This document shows, one piece after another, positions 12,355-25,748 of a stretch of 64,000 nucleotides of DNA. The stretch is taken from assembly GCA_030737835.1 (NCBI GenBank), contig JAUJYN010000012.1, positions 4,903,585 through 4,967,584 of the forward strand. Reading direction: 5' to 3'. Each line of letters opens with the position of its first letter. The first letter of the stretch is position 1. The translations under genes and the position numbers were made by a program. The notes below the pieces were generated by a model. That model worked only from the letters and a program-made list of their open reading frames with translations, had not been told where the DNA came from and searched no databases. Source of the stretch: Acorus gramineus (Eukaryota > Streptophyta > Magnoliopsida > Acorales > Acoraceae).

Positions 12355-14575
12355 AAAAAAAAATTAATGCATGTGTAATTGCTTCAACAATTTCACCAAT
12401 TTGCTAACCAGAGACATGGGACTTAGGAAACTGCTGAATTGAGTAAGGTTCACTCTTAAATCTTAATATATCCCCTTTGTTTTGAGCCATGCAAATCGCA
12501 TTGTCTTCATATATAATTGTTGGAACATCTGTAAAATAAGAATATGATGAGCCAAAGATCTTAACCTTACCGAACCTCCACTTGGTAGGATGGAAGATGT
12601 ACTCCCTCTTTAATGAGGAAAGCTTAGTGAGAGGAGTCATGCCGCCTGTTGATAGGGGAAAATTTGACTAAGAAAAAAAAAATTACCAACAAAAAATAAA
12701 TAAAAATTATCCGTACACATTCACGACTTGCTTCATGGAGTGCAAGAATTTCAGAGTGATTAGAAGATGTAGCGACCAAAGTCTGTTTAGTAAATCTCTA
12801 ATAAATCGTTGTACCATCGCATGTGAATACTAGCCTGTTTGTGAGCAAGCCTTGTGAGGATCTCAAAAATATCGTCAATATGCATACCCTTGAATTCTAG
12901 ACCATTAGTGGAATCATTTGCGAAGAATAAGCCAATGTTTGTTGTTCCACGAAGATAATGAAAAATGTGTTTTTACGATATTCTAGTGCTTTCGAGTTGA
13001 TGTAGAGCTAAACCTTGCCAACAAATCAATTGAAAATGCAATTCGAGGTCTAGTGCCACTGGGCCAAATACAATAATGCACCAAGATATGTACTTCAGGA
13101 CCGAAAAGTGTTCCATTATCTTCTTTTATAGGAGAACTTAATGAATGACATTTGTCCATGTTAAAGCACTTCATGACTTTTTCAATATATGTTGTTTGAT
13201 GGACAAGGGTCCCGCTTGGACTATGCTCAATCTATAGGCCGAGACAATATCTTGTTTTTGTAAGATCTTTCATTTCGAGCTCCTTTATAAGATATTCAGA
13301 AGTCTTTTTAAGCATTTTAGAAGTCCCAATTAGATTTATATCATCAACGTAACTACAATGATGGCAAATCTAAGTTCTGTTTTCTTAATAAATACGTAAA
13401 GGCATATTATTTGTTGATATATCCTGCTTTTATCAAATACTCACTAAGATGGTTATACCACATTCATCCATATTGCTTTAACCATACAAGAATTGTCTTA
13501 ACTTTATGGAGTACATGTTTTGTGGTTTTGCTTGAGGCAACTTCAGTCTTTCAGGAACTTTCATATAAATGTTACTATTCAAATTTCTATATAAATATGC
13601 AGTAACTACATCCATGAGGTGTATGTCGAATAATTCTGAGACTACTAGACTAATTAAATATCGAAATGTGATTGTATCTATCATAGGAGAATATTTCTCC
13701 TCAAAATCAATCCCAGGTCTCTATATGAATCTTGTGCCACAATACGAGTTTTGTATCTAAAAATATCATTTCTTTCATTGTGTTTTCTAGCAAACACCCA
13801 CTTACATCCTAGAATTTCACACTTTCAGAGGTTAGGATTACCAATCCAGATACTTGATATTTTTCAAGTGAATCCAATTTCTGTTTCAATAATATCTTTT
13901 CATTGTGGCCAACTATGTTTCCGTCTACATTCATTTACTGAACGTGGTTCTAAATCATCATCCATAATGATTTCTATAGCTATTACAAATGAGAATATCT
14001 AATCGTTTGTTTGTGAACCCACAATATCTTTGTATTTTGCATAATTTATGAAAAAAATTTCATTTTCACATACTTATTCTTTATGGACGTGCGTCACTTC
14101 AAGGATGTGTCATTTCAATGATGTGTTTTTTGAGGGACTTGATTTTCTGCAAAAGTTACTAGTGTAAATCTTTCAAGTGTTACAAGCTTTTTTGGAGCAT
14201 TTTTTTCATTATTTTTCTTCTTCGGAAAACTGAATCATTAGAACATCTCGGTCTTCACACACTTCAGGTTTGCTTTTGTTAATTCATTAGCTGGCAAGTG
14301 ATAGTTTTTTTATTGGAACATCAATCCGAGTTAGAATATTAAAACTAGAATATATGCTGCATCAATAAATGCATCTAACAACTAATGCGTAATTCTTTGA
14401 AGATAGGTGATTCTTTGCACTTCAATTTCTCATTGATCAAAGCGAGGGTCAAAGTGAGACAAAGATAAAGTTTTCCAAGTAGTTCACGTTATTTTTCAAG
14501 TGACAGATTTCCTTCCATGAATGACAAAAATATTATCTCATCAAAATGACAATCCACGTATCATACTACTGTTAG
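12355..14575 (-). pseudogene. Decayed Ty1/copia polyprotein (linker, reverse transcriptase, RNase H)
   Basis: Read on the minus strand from 14575 downwards, fragments in changing frames give the parts of a copia pol in order. An integrase-to-RT linker comes first (about 14560-13840). The RT follows: GCKWVFARKHNE at about 13800, FRYLISLVV and LMDVVTAYLY at 13660-13600, MYSIKL near 13500, and a YVDD-type motif (VVYVDDINLIGTS) near 13340. Next are RPRIAFSIDLLARFS near 13010 and an RNase H block with IYEDNAICMAQNKG near 12490. Stops and frameshifts occur throughout, and neither gag nor LTRs are recognisable, so it is dead and truncated. The order and motifs make the copia assignment firm; the subfamily (Tork-like) is a guess. 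Confidence 0.88.
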
Positions 14576-15403
14576 TAAAGAACATAGACTAAATATGTAG
14601 ACTTCTTTGTTTCTCCGTTATACATGTTGCATTACATTGTAAAGCTCTTTATTTATAGACTTCTCTAACAAGTGAGGGGGTAGAGGGGTGAACCAGAGAT
14701 GTTGTACAGTGGGGAGTTATGGGTGTTGGATCATGGGATGGTGGTGGACATCCACCACATCACAATGACATCATATAACTGGTATATCTCCGGTGTGTTT
14801 TTTTTTTCTTTTGAAAGATTAGACAATTGCTACACATCATTTTAAAACCAAAGATATATATCCGGTGTTACTTAAGTATTTCTAATCTCAAGTTCTAATT
14901 AAGTCCAGTTATTCATCCATAGATAATCTATTCATCCATAGATATTAGAGAAATTTAATTTATTGAATAGCATAAACTACCGAAATCCAGACACTATATT
15001 ATCAAGTCTGGATAAAAAGTACCATCAACGATGATAAAACCAACTTAAATTTTTTAATTTTTGAAATAACCGACTCATTCTCTGATTTTAATGAATCGCG
15101 ATTGCTAGTCTACCTTTCCCTATATAAAAAAAATTAATCTCGCAAACTGCCAGCTTCATGATCAAACATACTGAGAGCAAGAACAAATAAATCAGATTCA
15201 TCACCATGACCAGGCTTCCATTAATATAATCTACTCAGTGGTGACCAAATATGATCTCTTACACACAGCTTAAGTTTCCATAATAACATATAGAAGGGAT
15301 TATTGAAAAGACTTCCTAAACACAGGAATTTCCCATAGAACCCACCAAATGAGTGTGTAATCAGTTTTCAGTTTGATCTTTAGATAAATGCAAAGTAGAA
15401 TCC
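14576..15403. other. Intergenic, 3' flank of the aminopeptidase gene
   Basis: No gene was recognised. The copia remnant may extend some way in from the left. The minus-strand aminopeptidase ends at 15404, so its 3' untranslated region lies in the right part; no clear AATAAA signal was seen. Confidence 0.45.
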
Positions 15404-18400
15404 TTAGTATTTCCTATATGCTAGATCCTCAACTACTTCACTGAGGGATTTCTCATCTCTAACAATCTGAATCAACTTTGCATTGATACGGACCTTCTCG
15501 ATGCTCTGCTTCAGTGTTCTTTTTATAGATGGTTTCATACGGGTTGCGAAAAATGCTTCTGCTTCCTCAGCCTTCGCATCCGTGCAGAACTGAAACATAC
15601 AAATGTACAGGTTAAAAAATTAAATGCTCTCCCTTGGTGTACAACAATAGGAAATGTAGCTTCTTATCCACAACATAAACTAAAAGGCAAAAAATTGTTT
15701 TTGTTCTAGAAATACCATAAATCCAATTGCAAAAGCCAATCCTAAAAAAACAGAGAATAAATAGTAATATGTGAATATCAAGTGAGAATGAGTGATGGTT
15801 CTATTGTTCCAAAATGTTGTTCGGTGGCCATTTCTAAGTACATTGATGGAAACATAAAACATCCCCAATGAACTTATTGGCAGGTTCAACATAATGTCAC
15901 ACACACAAAAAAAGCAGGAAGTATTTAGAGACAGACCGGTGATACAACGGCCCCAATGAAGCGACCAATCAGAAATCCAGAGCCCCATCTTCTAGATATT
16001 TGATCCCAGTTATCCTGCAAGACAAGGTACATACATCATTTGAAGCAACACGATATACATAAAAGAGGGTGTAAAACCAAGGCCCAACTAAATTCCAATC
16101 CTGTATCTGTAATTTTTTCAGACAATTTTTGTTATTCATTTCTCATCCAACATCTCTTTTCAGAAGAATGTCCTTTGGCTTCTAGGAACATGCAGAACAA
16201 CGGAACAAGATACTGCAAAGTCACAAATAAACTAAAAAACAACCTGTTTCCAAGCATAATGCTAAATGCAAATAAGTAAATGTGCAGCCACTTAATCTGC
16301 TATCACTAAAAACTAAGTTCCTACCTATATATTGTATGAGGCCAATTCCATGGTTTAGTCTCACAATCATCTAGTGAAGGAAAATAATATTTGCCTATAG
16401 GTGACCACAATTCTTACATACCAAAACATGTTTTAAAGCGGTGAGTGCTCTGGAGGACAAAATGAAGAATACTTTTGTGTGTTAGCATGGAATATTACAT
16501 TTGGCATTAGAGTATTTCCGCTACACTGTGTGGGCAAGATCCCACAAGAGGACTTCTAGTCCCGTGACGGAGATTGGGTTGGGCAGGAGTCTAACGGTCC
16601 AAAAGGCTCATGTGGGATGAGATGAGAAGAAATCAGTGGTATATTTAGCTTTACATCACTTGTCGGAGGGAAATAATCACATCAAGACGTGTTTTAAAAC
16701 TGTGAATCCATCGAGGGCAAGTCAGTCTGTCTATGTGGGTAAGTCAGATCTGTTACATTTAGTAGCAAAGCCTAGCCACTACGCAATGAGTGGATACGGC
16801 ACTTAAAGGAGTACATGTGGCACCATGAGGGGGGTTGAGTAGGGCTAAGAGTCCAACAGGTCAAAAAAAATCCCGTGAGAGTGAGGTGAAACCAGTAACA
16901 TGGTTTAGTCTCACATCACCTAGGGGAAAGAGATATTATATGCTGAATACAACTCTTACACGACAAGACACATTTTACAGCCGTGAGCTCACTAGGGGGC
17001 GGCAAAAGAGAACATTTTTATGAGTAAGATTAAGGCAAATTGATCCAAGGAAAAATATACTTGCAATTGATGTGCATTTCGCCTTACACATGACAAGAAT
17101 TTGAATTATTGAAATAAATCTTAGTTACATATAGTCATGCCTAGAAAGACATAATCATCTTAAACTAACCCATGTTATTTTTTGAGCATATCTTTCAAGT
17201 TATCTCATTTCCAATTACAGGTGCAGTCATGGATACTTGTATGAAATGTTATACACATGATAAGAATGATTTATTATTAAGAACCAACTCAGAAAAAAGA
17301 GGATAGTAACTGAACAGTCTAAAAATAGACAGAAGTGGACGGAACAATAGTCGCATAGTCGGAAAAAAATGGATGAAAATTTCATGTCCTCTCCAGTGTA
17401 AAACAAAAAGTCATAAACGGAAGACATGCGGTTATAAGAATTGTAATAAGATCATAGCATAGAGAAGCAAGCACCTTCAGCCATTCCCATGCAGTTTCAC
17501 GCCCTTCCCTGCTTATACCATGGAGTCCAAATATCACATCTTGATTTCGGACCTAGAAGATGGGAATTAATTAAGCACTCCAAAAAATAGGGAATTTCAT
17601 ATAAGCATCAAATAAGAAAGATATTCAAATACCTCAGAAGATAACAAGAAATTCAAGGCTTCAAGAACAATATCTGGGTTGGGACTTGATGCTAATGAAC
17701 CTATTACAACACAAAAACACACATAAACAAAAGATTGAAAAGAGATTAAGGCTCTCCTATCTTAGCATGACATCGCATACTTAGGATCCGCCCCTTCTCC
17801 TGACTTAGATCAGTCTCTCTATATACTCTTAGAAGAGAATCATATCCCGATCTGTTTGAAGTGCTGACGCGCTGCATTACTGCCATATAAGCAGCCTGCA
17901 AAGGAAGATGAGATCAAAGGAAACACAAAAACTGAGACATATGCATATGCACGCAGATTTAACGTTAATTTTATCTACCTTTCTTGTGTCTGCAGGGAGG
18001 AGTGCAGTATTTCTGTCCTCTAAGTATGCATTAAACCGTCTCAATGCCTCATTTTTTGTCTCATCGTGCCCAAGTAAACATAGAGCAGTTAAAAGCTCCC
18101 CTCGCAACATTGCATCCAAGTGACTCTCGCCAGATTTAGGCTCCCATCCTAATTTTCTGCATACAGAATCAATCCAGATTTGTATAGAATGGAAGATTCA
18201 AAAATAGACCATGCGCTATGTAGTGAAGCTCTAAATTAAACAGCAAAGCAGGAATTTTTGGCCTTGCCATGCGCATCCCTCACTAATAGAAAATAAACTA
18301 ATGTTGAGTGCATATGTCCATCACACTGCTGTCTCAACAACAATATATTTTGCACCCAACTCTTCAGGAAGAATGAGATTATGGAGTGTACAGCATTCCA

Positions 18401-21400
18401 CATCATTATGGCAAAAGATAGCCAAAGGCAATCCACAATCTTCAGCTTGTGCATGTATTATCAAATGATTAGCATTTCAGTGATATGTATATGCATTATC
18501 CCTAAGCTGCTAAGTAGGCTCTATGTTAGCTGTGTCATCATATCGAATGAGTCATATGTACAAAAAGAAAACTTTGCAGGAAATATTGGATGCAATTAAT
18601 CTGGTAAAAAGTGTATATGCAGTTTGTGTGGCAAGGGTATTCTGCATGAATATGTGATGACATGCAATTCGTACAACACCATGTAGTTAGGCCCTGTATG
18701 ATTTTCCTTCAAAATCAATAAAAATCAGAAAAATGTAAAAATAAAATATTACAAATCGATTTAAGATCCAGAAAAAAATGAGAAAACAGATGAACTTCAA
18801 TCTCAGGTCATAATGTATATTCCACAAAGGTTGCTCTGTAATGTGTAAAAGTGAAAATATGCTGCAAAATTTATGAAAATATTATATTAAAAAAAATGTA
18901 GTGTTTCTCTGTAATGTGTAATGTGTAAACGTGATGGCATGCATGGGATATGCTACAGAGGCCTCTTCAGTGGCATATGTGATGACATTATGGTACATAG
19001 GACGCAACAAAGAGGATTCCTTTAGTTGACATGATAGTATGAAGAAAGATAACATAAGATATTGCACCGTAATATTATCCCCACAAATAATTAACAAGAA
19101 TATGTTTTGCAAGAACTTACGCTGCAGAATGTTGAAGGAGATTGATGAAGAATTGTTTTACGTTGTCCAACAGTTCAGGAGTTGCATCAGCTGTTACAGT
19201 TGTTATTTTGTAACTTACCTGCAAAGTTCAAATAACCTTGAGTGGAAGCTTAGAATTGGAATTCATGAGTACTAAAAAAAATTAGAAAAAAAAGGCATTA
19301 CACTGATTAAATGTGACAAGACAATATACTCAAGTTCCTCCCTGTAAGCATTCACTAGAAGAATTAAAGTTGACAAGCTTTGCTTGCAAGCCATCCAGAG
19401 GGCAAATGCATCATCCAAAATGCCTGTTATTGTGAAAGCTGTTAACAATTCTGATGAGAAATATAAAACATAAAAGCAGGTACAAATCAATGTACTCATA
19501 ATACCATATCGATCAGCCGTAGATAACTGCTTTGACTCTATTGCACATCTGAGTCTTGCAGCGAGTTCATCATCATATTTCACCCTATAGAAACCAGTTT
19601 TATCAACATTAAGCTTTACCCAACTGTTGGATCCTCCACCATGCTTCACCATGTCATGATTTCCACTTTTCGCTTGCAGTAGAAAATTTGCACGAGTGTC
19701 ATATGAGCCAAAACAAATGGTTATAGGAACAATCCACTGCCCATCCACATGAGATCCACTCGCCAAAAAATGGGACTACAATGATCAGAACAAACTGTTA
19801 GCTCCAAATTTAGGGCACAATTAATATTTTTAGTTGAAGAATTTTGATATAATATACAAAAACAACAGAAGCATCACTAGAAATAGATACACATCTATAA
19901 CATTCTAGACAATTTATTTTCAGCATTGCCAATAAATGCATAGAATAAACTTTTTAGGTGGGTTATCAAGGTCATATTTTTCATTTCAATGTTCAGTCAG
20001 AAAACCACAAAATTGGACAGAGCAGTCCCGAGAAAATTGCTAGTCCAGACATATTATTAACATAAATATTAATAAAAAAATAATATACATACTAAAATTA
20101 TTCTTAATAATAATTTCATTAATATAATTACACAACATAATATTAAAGTATTTTATCACATAATACAATTATATTGTTTTTAATATTATTAAACATTATA
20201 GTTATTATAAGGTTTAATAAGTTGTATTATAAATATTAATAGCTATGTTTAATACAATGTAAAAATTATATTATTAAATTTATATGTAAAATGTTTATTA
20301 AATTAATAAATATGATATAATACAATGTAAGAATTTCAATACGTATTATTTAATAGTTTATAAATAAAAAAGATTCTTGCATTCCTATTGTTAATTAATA
20401 TAATTTTAAATTCCCTACACCGATTTAAAGGTTATATGTTTAGTTAAACTTTGTTAAAAAATATGTATTTTATAAATATATTTAATTAGGACTAGTATTA
20501 GAAATATTTTAAAAGTGTATATACATATAATCAAATAGTCTATAAAATATATTTCAATAATCATGTGTTTACATTTCAAAAAAAGAAAATCAACTAATGT
20601 TTTAATTTGCTTTTAAAAAAGATGTCTAGATATTCTTTTATTAATATTGCGTACAAGCATAAAAATACATATACCAGCTCTGATAGTTTTAAAATTCATG
20701 CATATTGATGATTTGCTAACTGAATACTAATCCTAAATTGATCATTTAGAAGAGTATATTTAGGGATTATCATAAGGTACTCAACTGCAATACACACTTG
20801 TTGAAGCCAACATTCAGGTTTTCCTAAACAATTATATTGTTTTGATTATTAATTGCATTAGATAAATACACGATAAATAGATGATAATTGTACTATTAAA
20901 TTATTTTTTTACAAATTATTAAATAACTAGCAAAAGATACCAATGCAACATTTATTGTTGCATAAGAGAGATTACAAAAAAATACTTCAAAGAGAATTAT
21001 GAGACACTTAGAGGTGATTGACTAATATAGAAAGAGCATTACATATCTAAAAAATGCTAGAAAGCCGGAAGAGAAGGAAGACAATGAATAGATGAACAAA
21101 ATATAAAGCAAACAATATAATTTGATAATTGTTTTTACGTGATATGCTTTTAGCCTTTCGTTTAATAATTCCAAGACAATTGCTCACTTTACGGCTTAAA
21201 TTCTGTGTTACAAGTCATTGTCACATCAATTGCACGAGACAACCATTTCAGTCTCATATCAAAATTATGCATCATATACTTCTATTCAAGTTTTCCGTTT
21301 ATTCAAACAGTCTTGTCCTTTATGAGATCTACATTTAAATTTTTATATTATATAATATGATCTAATAATCATCCTTACATCAAAGACATGCTTTAAACCG

Positions 21401-24400
21401 CTAATCTAATAATAAAAATATAACAATAATCTCCAATAATATTCAAAACAATTTACATGCAACACATGTGTTATCAACTAGTAAATATTTGTCGAGAAGG
21501 CTACCCACAATTGTCGAGAAGGCAATCAGCCAGCTGATCTTTTGGCCTCGAGGACACAGGATGGGGAACAATTTCTATCTTTGGCAGATACCGGGAAAGA
21601 GTTAGATGATGCCTTTGTTTGGATGCCACAGGCACTCTGTTAGGCAAACCAAATAGTTCTCTCAGTCATGTTTTTTTTTTTTTATGTGAATGGATTTCCT
21701 CACTGAGTCCTGCCACTGGTTTGGTGGGGATGCAGGGTAGCCTGTCTACCTTTCCCTCCCGGCGAACTGGTGGTTAACTCATCAGTAAGGGGATCATCCT
21801 ATTTTGTAAATCTACTTGTTCTTTGTAACTATATTGGTTTTTACGGAAATACTACTTTACTTTTACCCTCCCAAAAAAAAATTATTTGAATGGGATTTAA
21901 GCTGAGCAAAACAGGCTGACTGGGTCTTTGGTTAGGCAAAGAGACCAATTAAGAAAATGAATTTTTTTTTCCTTCTTTTGATAGGGTCCAAATGAGTTTG
22001 TTTTCTCTTAATAGTGTGCCTACAATGGATGGTATGATATCTCTTGTTTTTATAATATAAAATTTTGCTGCACGAGCCAAGCAACATGGTTAAGTAGGCT
22101 TGCTATTATTAGGACCGGATTTAGACAAAAGGAAGATGGGAGGATTGGTCGTTTGGTTAGGCAGGCCCAATTAAGAGGGTGAGCTTGTTCTTTGTAGGCT
22201 GATCTTCAGGAGGTGATCATCAGGGAGGGGGTGCCAGACATGGTGGTGTGGAAGCCTCAACCGAGATGGGATTTTTATGCGGTAGGTGATACAAGTGATG
22301 GAGGGGGGATGGATCAAGATTGAGAGAAATTGCAGTAAGTCGAAGGAGATATCAAGATTGATAGAAATTGCAGTAAGTCGAAGGAGATATGGGGCTACAA
22401 ATTCCCTCTCAAAGTCAAGGCCTTCACGTGGTTGATGTACCATAACAAGCTGCTAAGTCCTACAGATCTAAATGGGTGACTAATGAAGAAAAGTCGTGCA
22501 GTTTATGTCAAGCCAAGGAAGACACCACGGAGCACCTATTCATTCGGCGTGCGGTGGTGAAGCAGATCTAGGGGCAGATGGCAGCAGCGACAGGGACAGT
22601 GGACTTCAACACCATCAAGGAGGTGTGGCTAGCAGGAAAGGCTGAAGTAAAGGGGGACAGAAGTGTGCATGCAAAGATGTCTCAATCATTCATGCTGGCT
22701 GTTGTGTGGGCCATATGGCTAACGCTATATGAGATGGTATTCAGGGGGGTATTCAAGGGGGTTGTGCCTTATGTTGAAAAAAAAATTGGGAATCAGTACT
22801 CCACTTTATCAAAGATTGGGGAACATTTTGTGCAAGAACCAATTCTGTCATAGGGCATCGGATCTAGATAGATATCTCTTCTATTGTGCACTAGATCGGC
22901 TTGGGGTTTTTTAAGGGAACTTTTCTTGTGACTGTTTCTTGGTTTCATATATTTGGGCATTCAATTCTCTATTAATAAAATTGGAGTAAGATGCCTACCA
23001 TTTTCTCAAAAAAAAAAAAAAAAGGAAAGAAAGAAGGAAGGAAAGGATGAAGGAAAGAGGATGAGTCAGTTTCCTAATGCAAGTAATACAGGAATGGCCT
23101 GCCAGTTACTTTTTTCCTTCTCATTTATGCCACTTGAAAACTGTCTATGCTCATTCCTTCTCAAGTGTGCATACCACTTGAAAACTGTCTTCCCTTCCAT
23201 GAGGTTTACAGGTGAAACAAGATTTGAGGAAGAGGAAGAGATCTTTCATGCAGCAACAGCAGCAAAAGAACAGAAAGAAGAGGAAGATGATCTCCCATAA
23301 AAAGGGGACTCATGAAGGAGAACTTTTTTTTTTTGGGAAGAATAATCAAATCAAACCAGCTCTTTAGGTAATGTATTCATCTGTTTTGCAACAATGCAAG
23401 CATTCTATCCATTCGTATTGATCCTATAAACCATGTAATGCACAGATATTTGAATTTATATTTAACAGGGAAATGAACTTGTCAGTCATGTACCAGTATC
23501 TCAAAAAGAAATGTATCAACTCATGTGGTGTCCATTTTCAAAATCATGTACATAACCATGGGAAAGAACAAGTGAAATATTCATAATTAGATAAAGAAGG
23601 TGTAAATCGTAAATATGTCAAACATACACACTATAATCTTCAGTCCAGAACTTTATCTTTTTAAACTTTTGTCCTTCAGTGGAATATAAAGTTTTTTCTT
23701 ATTTTTCCTATGGTGAAAGGTAACTGAGTGACAAATGCACTCATATATGAGCTTTTCCCAAAGCGACAAAATGCCATTTTATATTATTCATTCATTAATC
23801 CACAATTAGTTCAAGGGAAGAGGAAAAAGCTTCCTATAATGGTTTTAGAAACATGACAATTGATATGAACTGAATTGATCTAACAGAGAATAAAGGAAGC
23901 ACTATGAAAATATCAATTACATCTTGCAGATCATCAAAAATAGTATAGCAGAATAAAAGAGAGATTTCTGTCACAGATGGACAAAACAAATTATATAATG
24001 ATCGGACAGGAAACTCAAACCTGTTCAAACTCCAATTTCTGATCTTTGACTTTAACAGAAACAACAGGATAACCCTGTTGCTTTGTCCATGAATTCATCA
24101 GCATCTTAACCGGTTCACCAGATTCCTCCTCAAGAACAGCCCACAGGTCCTCTGTCTTAGCATTTGAGCATGCATATTTCTTTATGTACGAAGCCAGAGA
24201 CCTCTAATGAGAAGAGATACAAACAGTGTTGTAAATTATGAGAATTCAGAAGTGATAGTTATCAATATGGTATACAGCAAGAAGTTACAAAATAGCAAGA
24301 AGAAATTCATAAACACAATAATTGAGTTTAAAATCCTAAAATTTGAATCACGTAGATCCATATACATATTAAAAACACGTCAAATCAAGAACCTACGAAT

Positions 24401-25716
24401 TTCTAGGTGGGCTTCACAATGGATATAGATGACATGACAAGCTTTCAAGCTTGGATTAGTACACTAAGTCATACAGACCGCACATGAACCTCAAGAATGA
24501 GATTGCCAAAAAAAAAAATCCATAGCTTAAGTAGGACATTAGAGCATGCATAAGTTCCATAGCTTAAGTAGGACATTAGAGCATGCATAAGTTCAACTCG
24601 TAATGATTTGTTCCATCCTTCCCAAAGAAATGAATTGATTAAATAATCCATTGAGTAGCTACCCGATTAATGTGTTACAGGAAAAAAATTCTAAACTATG
24701 TAAAATATAGATAACACAAGTTTAAATGTTAAAAGTAAAGAACCATTTTTTTTGAAGATAGAATAGGAGCTATCTTATTTTAAAAGAAAGCCCCAAGCAT
24801 TTAAAAGTAAAGAACTAAGGTTATGAGAAAATAATATTGGCACCAAACCACTAACCTGGAAACATTCAGCACCAAGGTAACTCTGCAGCATACGAATAAC
24901 AGATGCTCCCTTCCTGTAGCTTATTGCATCAAAAATTTCATCAATTTCGCTGGCATGATTTATGTCAACCTGCAATATATGCTCATCATTTTAGGCAAAA
25001 AAAGCAGGTGAATTTAAGTATGGAGCAAAATTATGCAAATCAATCAACCTCGAGCGGAGGCAGAAAATTCGCAAAAGAAAAAAATACTGTTGCAAAGTGC
25101 AATAAATTCCGTAAATTCAGACCACTATATCATCATCACATCTACACAACATGTTTACAATGGTTTTGAGTCATCTATAAGAATTTAAAAAAAAAAAAAT
25201 TCCAATGATTATTTCCATACTGAGATTAATGTTTTATCATAATTTTTACAGTCATTTTTTCTTCAAAAAAAAAAAAAAAAAACTTTACTGTCATTTTGCA
25301 TACAAAATAAAGTATTTTTACAAACAAGATAGAAAGTGGAAAGATGATGTGCAAGACTCTTTATTGTCATAGACAAGAGAACTTGATTGATGACTGATTA
25401 TACTTGTTAAAAGTCTTCATATCTTTTGTTATTATCCTATCATTTACTAGAAGAAAATTTGTGTGTGTATATTAATAAGGAAAGGAAGAACACAACTTAA
25501 TAGATGAGAGATGGTTTGTTCTTGAAACCAGGTGGTATGGGGGAATCAAATATGCATGTGAATACATTGTTTGAGAATGGGCTCTGGAGGTCTTCGAGGA
25601 AGTGACCAGAGTCAATGTGCAGCAGGATGTTAGGCAGCTCACCACAACAACCTACTATCGTGCAAAATGACCACACGTGCAATGCATGACAACCAAAAAT
25701 AAAGAATCTTGTATAC

Positions 25717-25748
<32 letters not shown>

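Noticed and set aside
12355..14575. A full-length copia retrotransposon
   Set aside because: No LTR pair, primer-binding site or gag could be found, and pol is broken by many stops.
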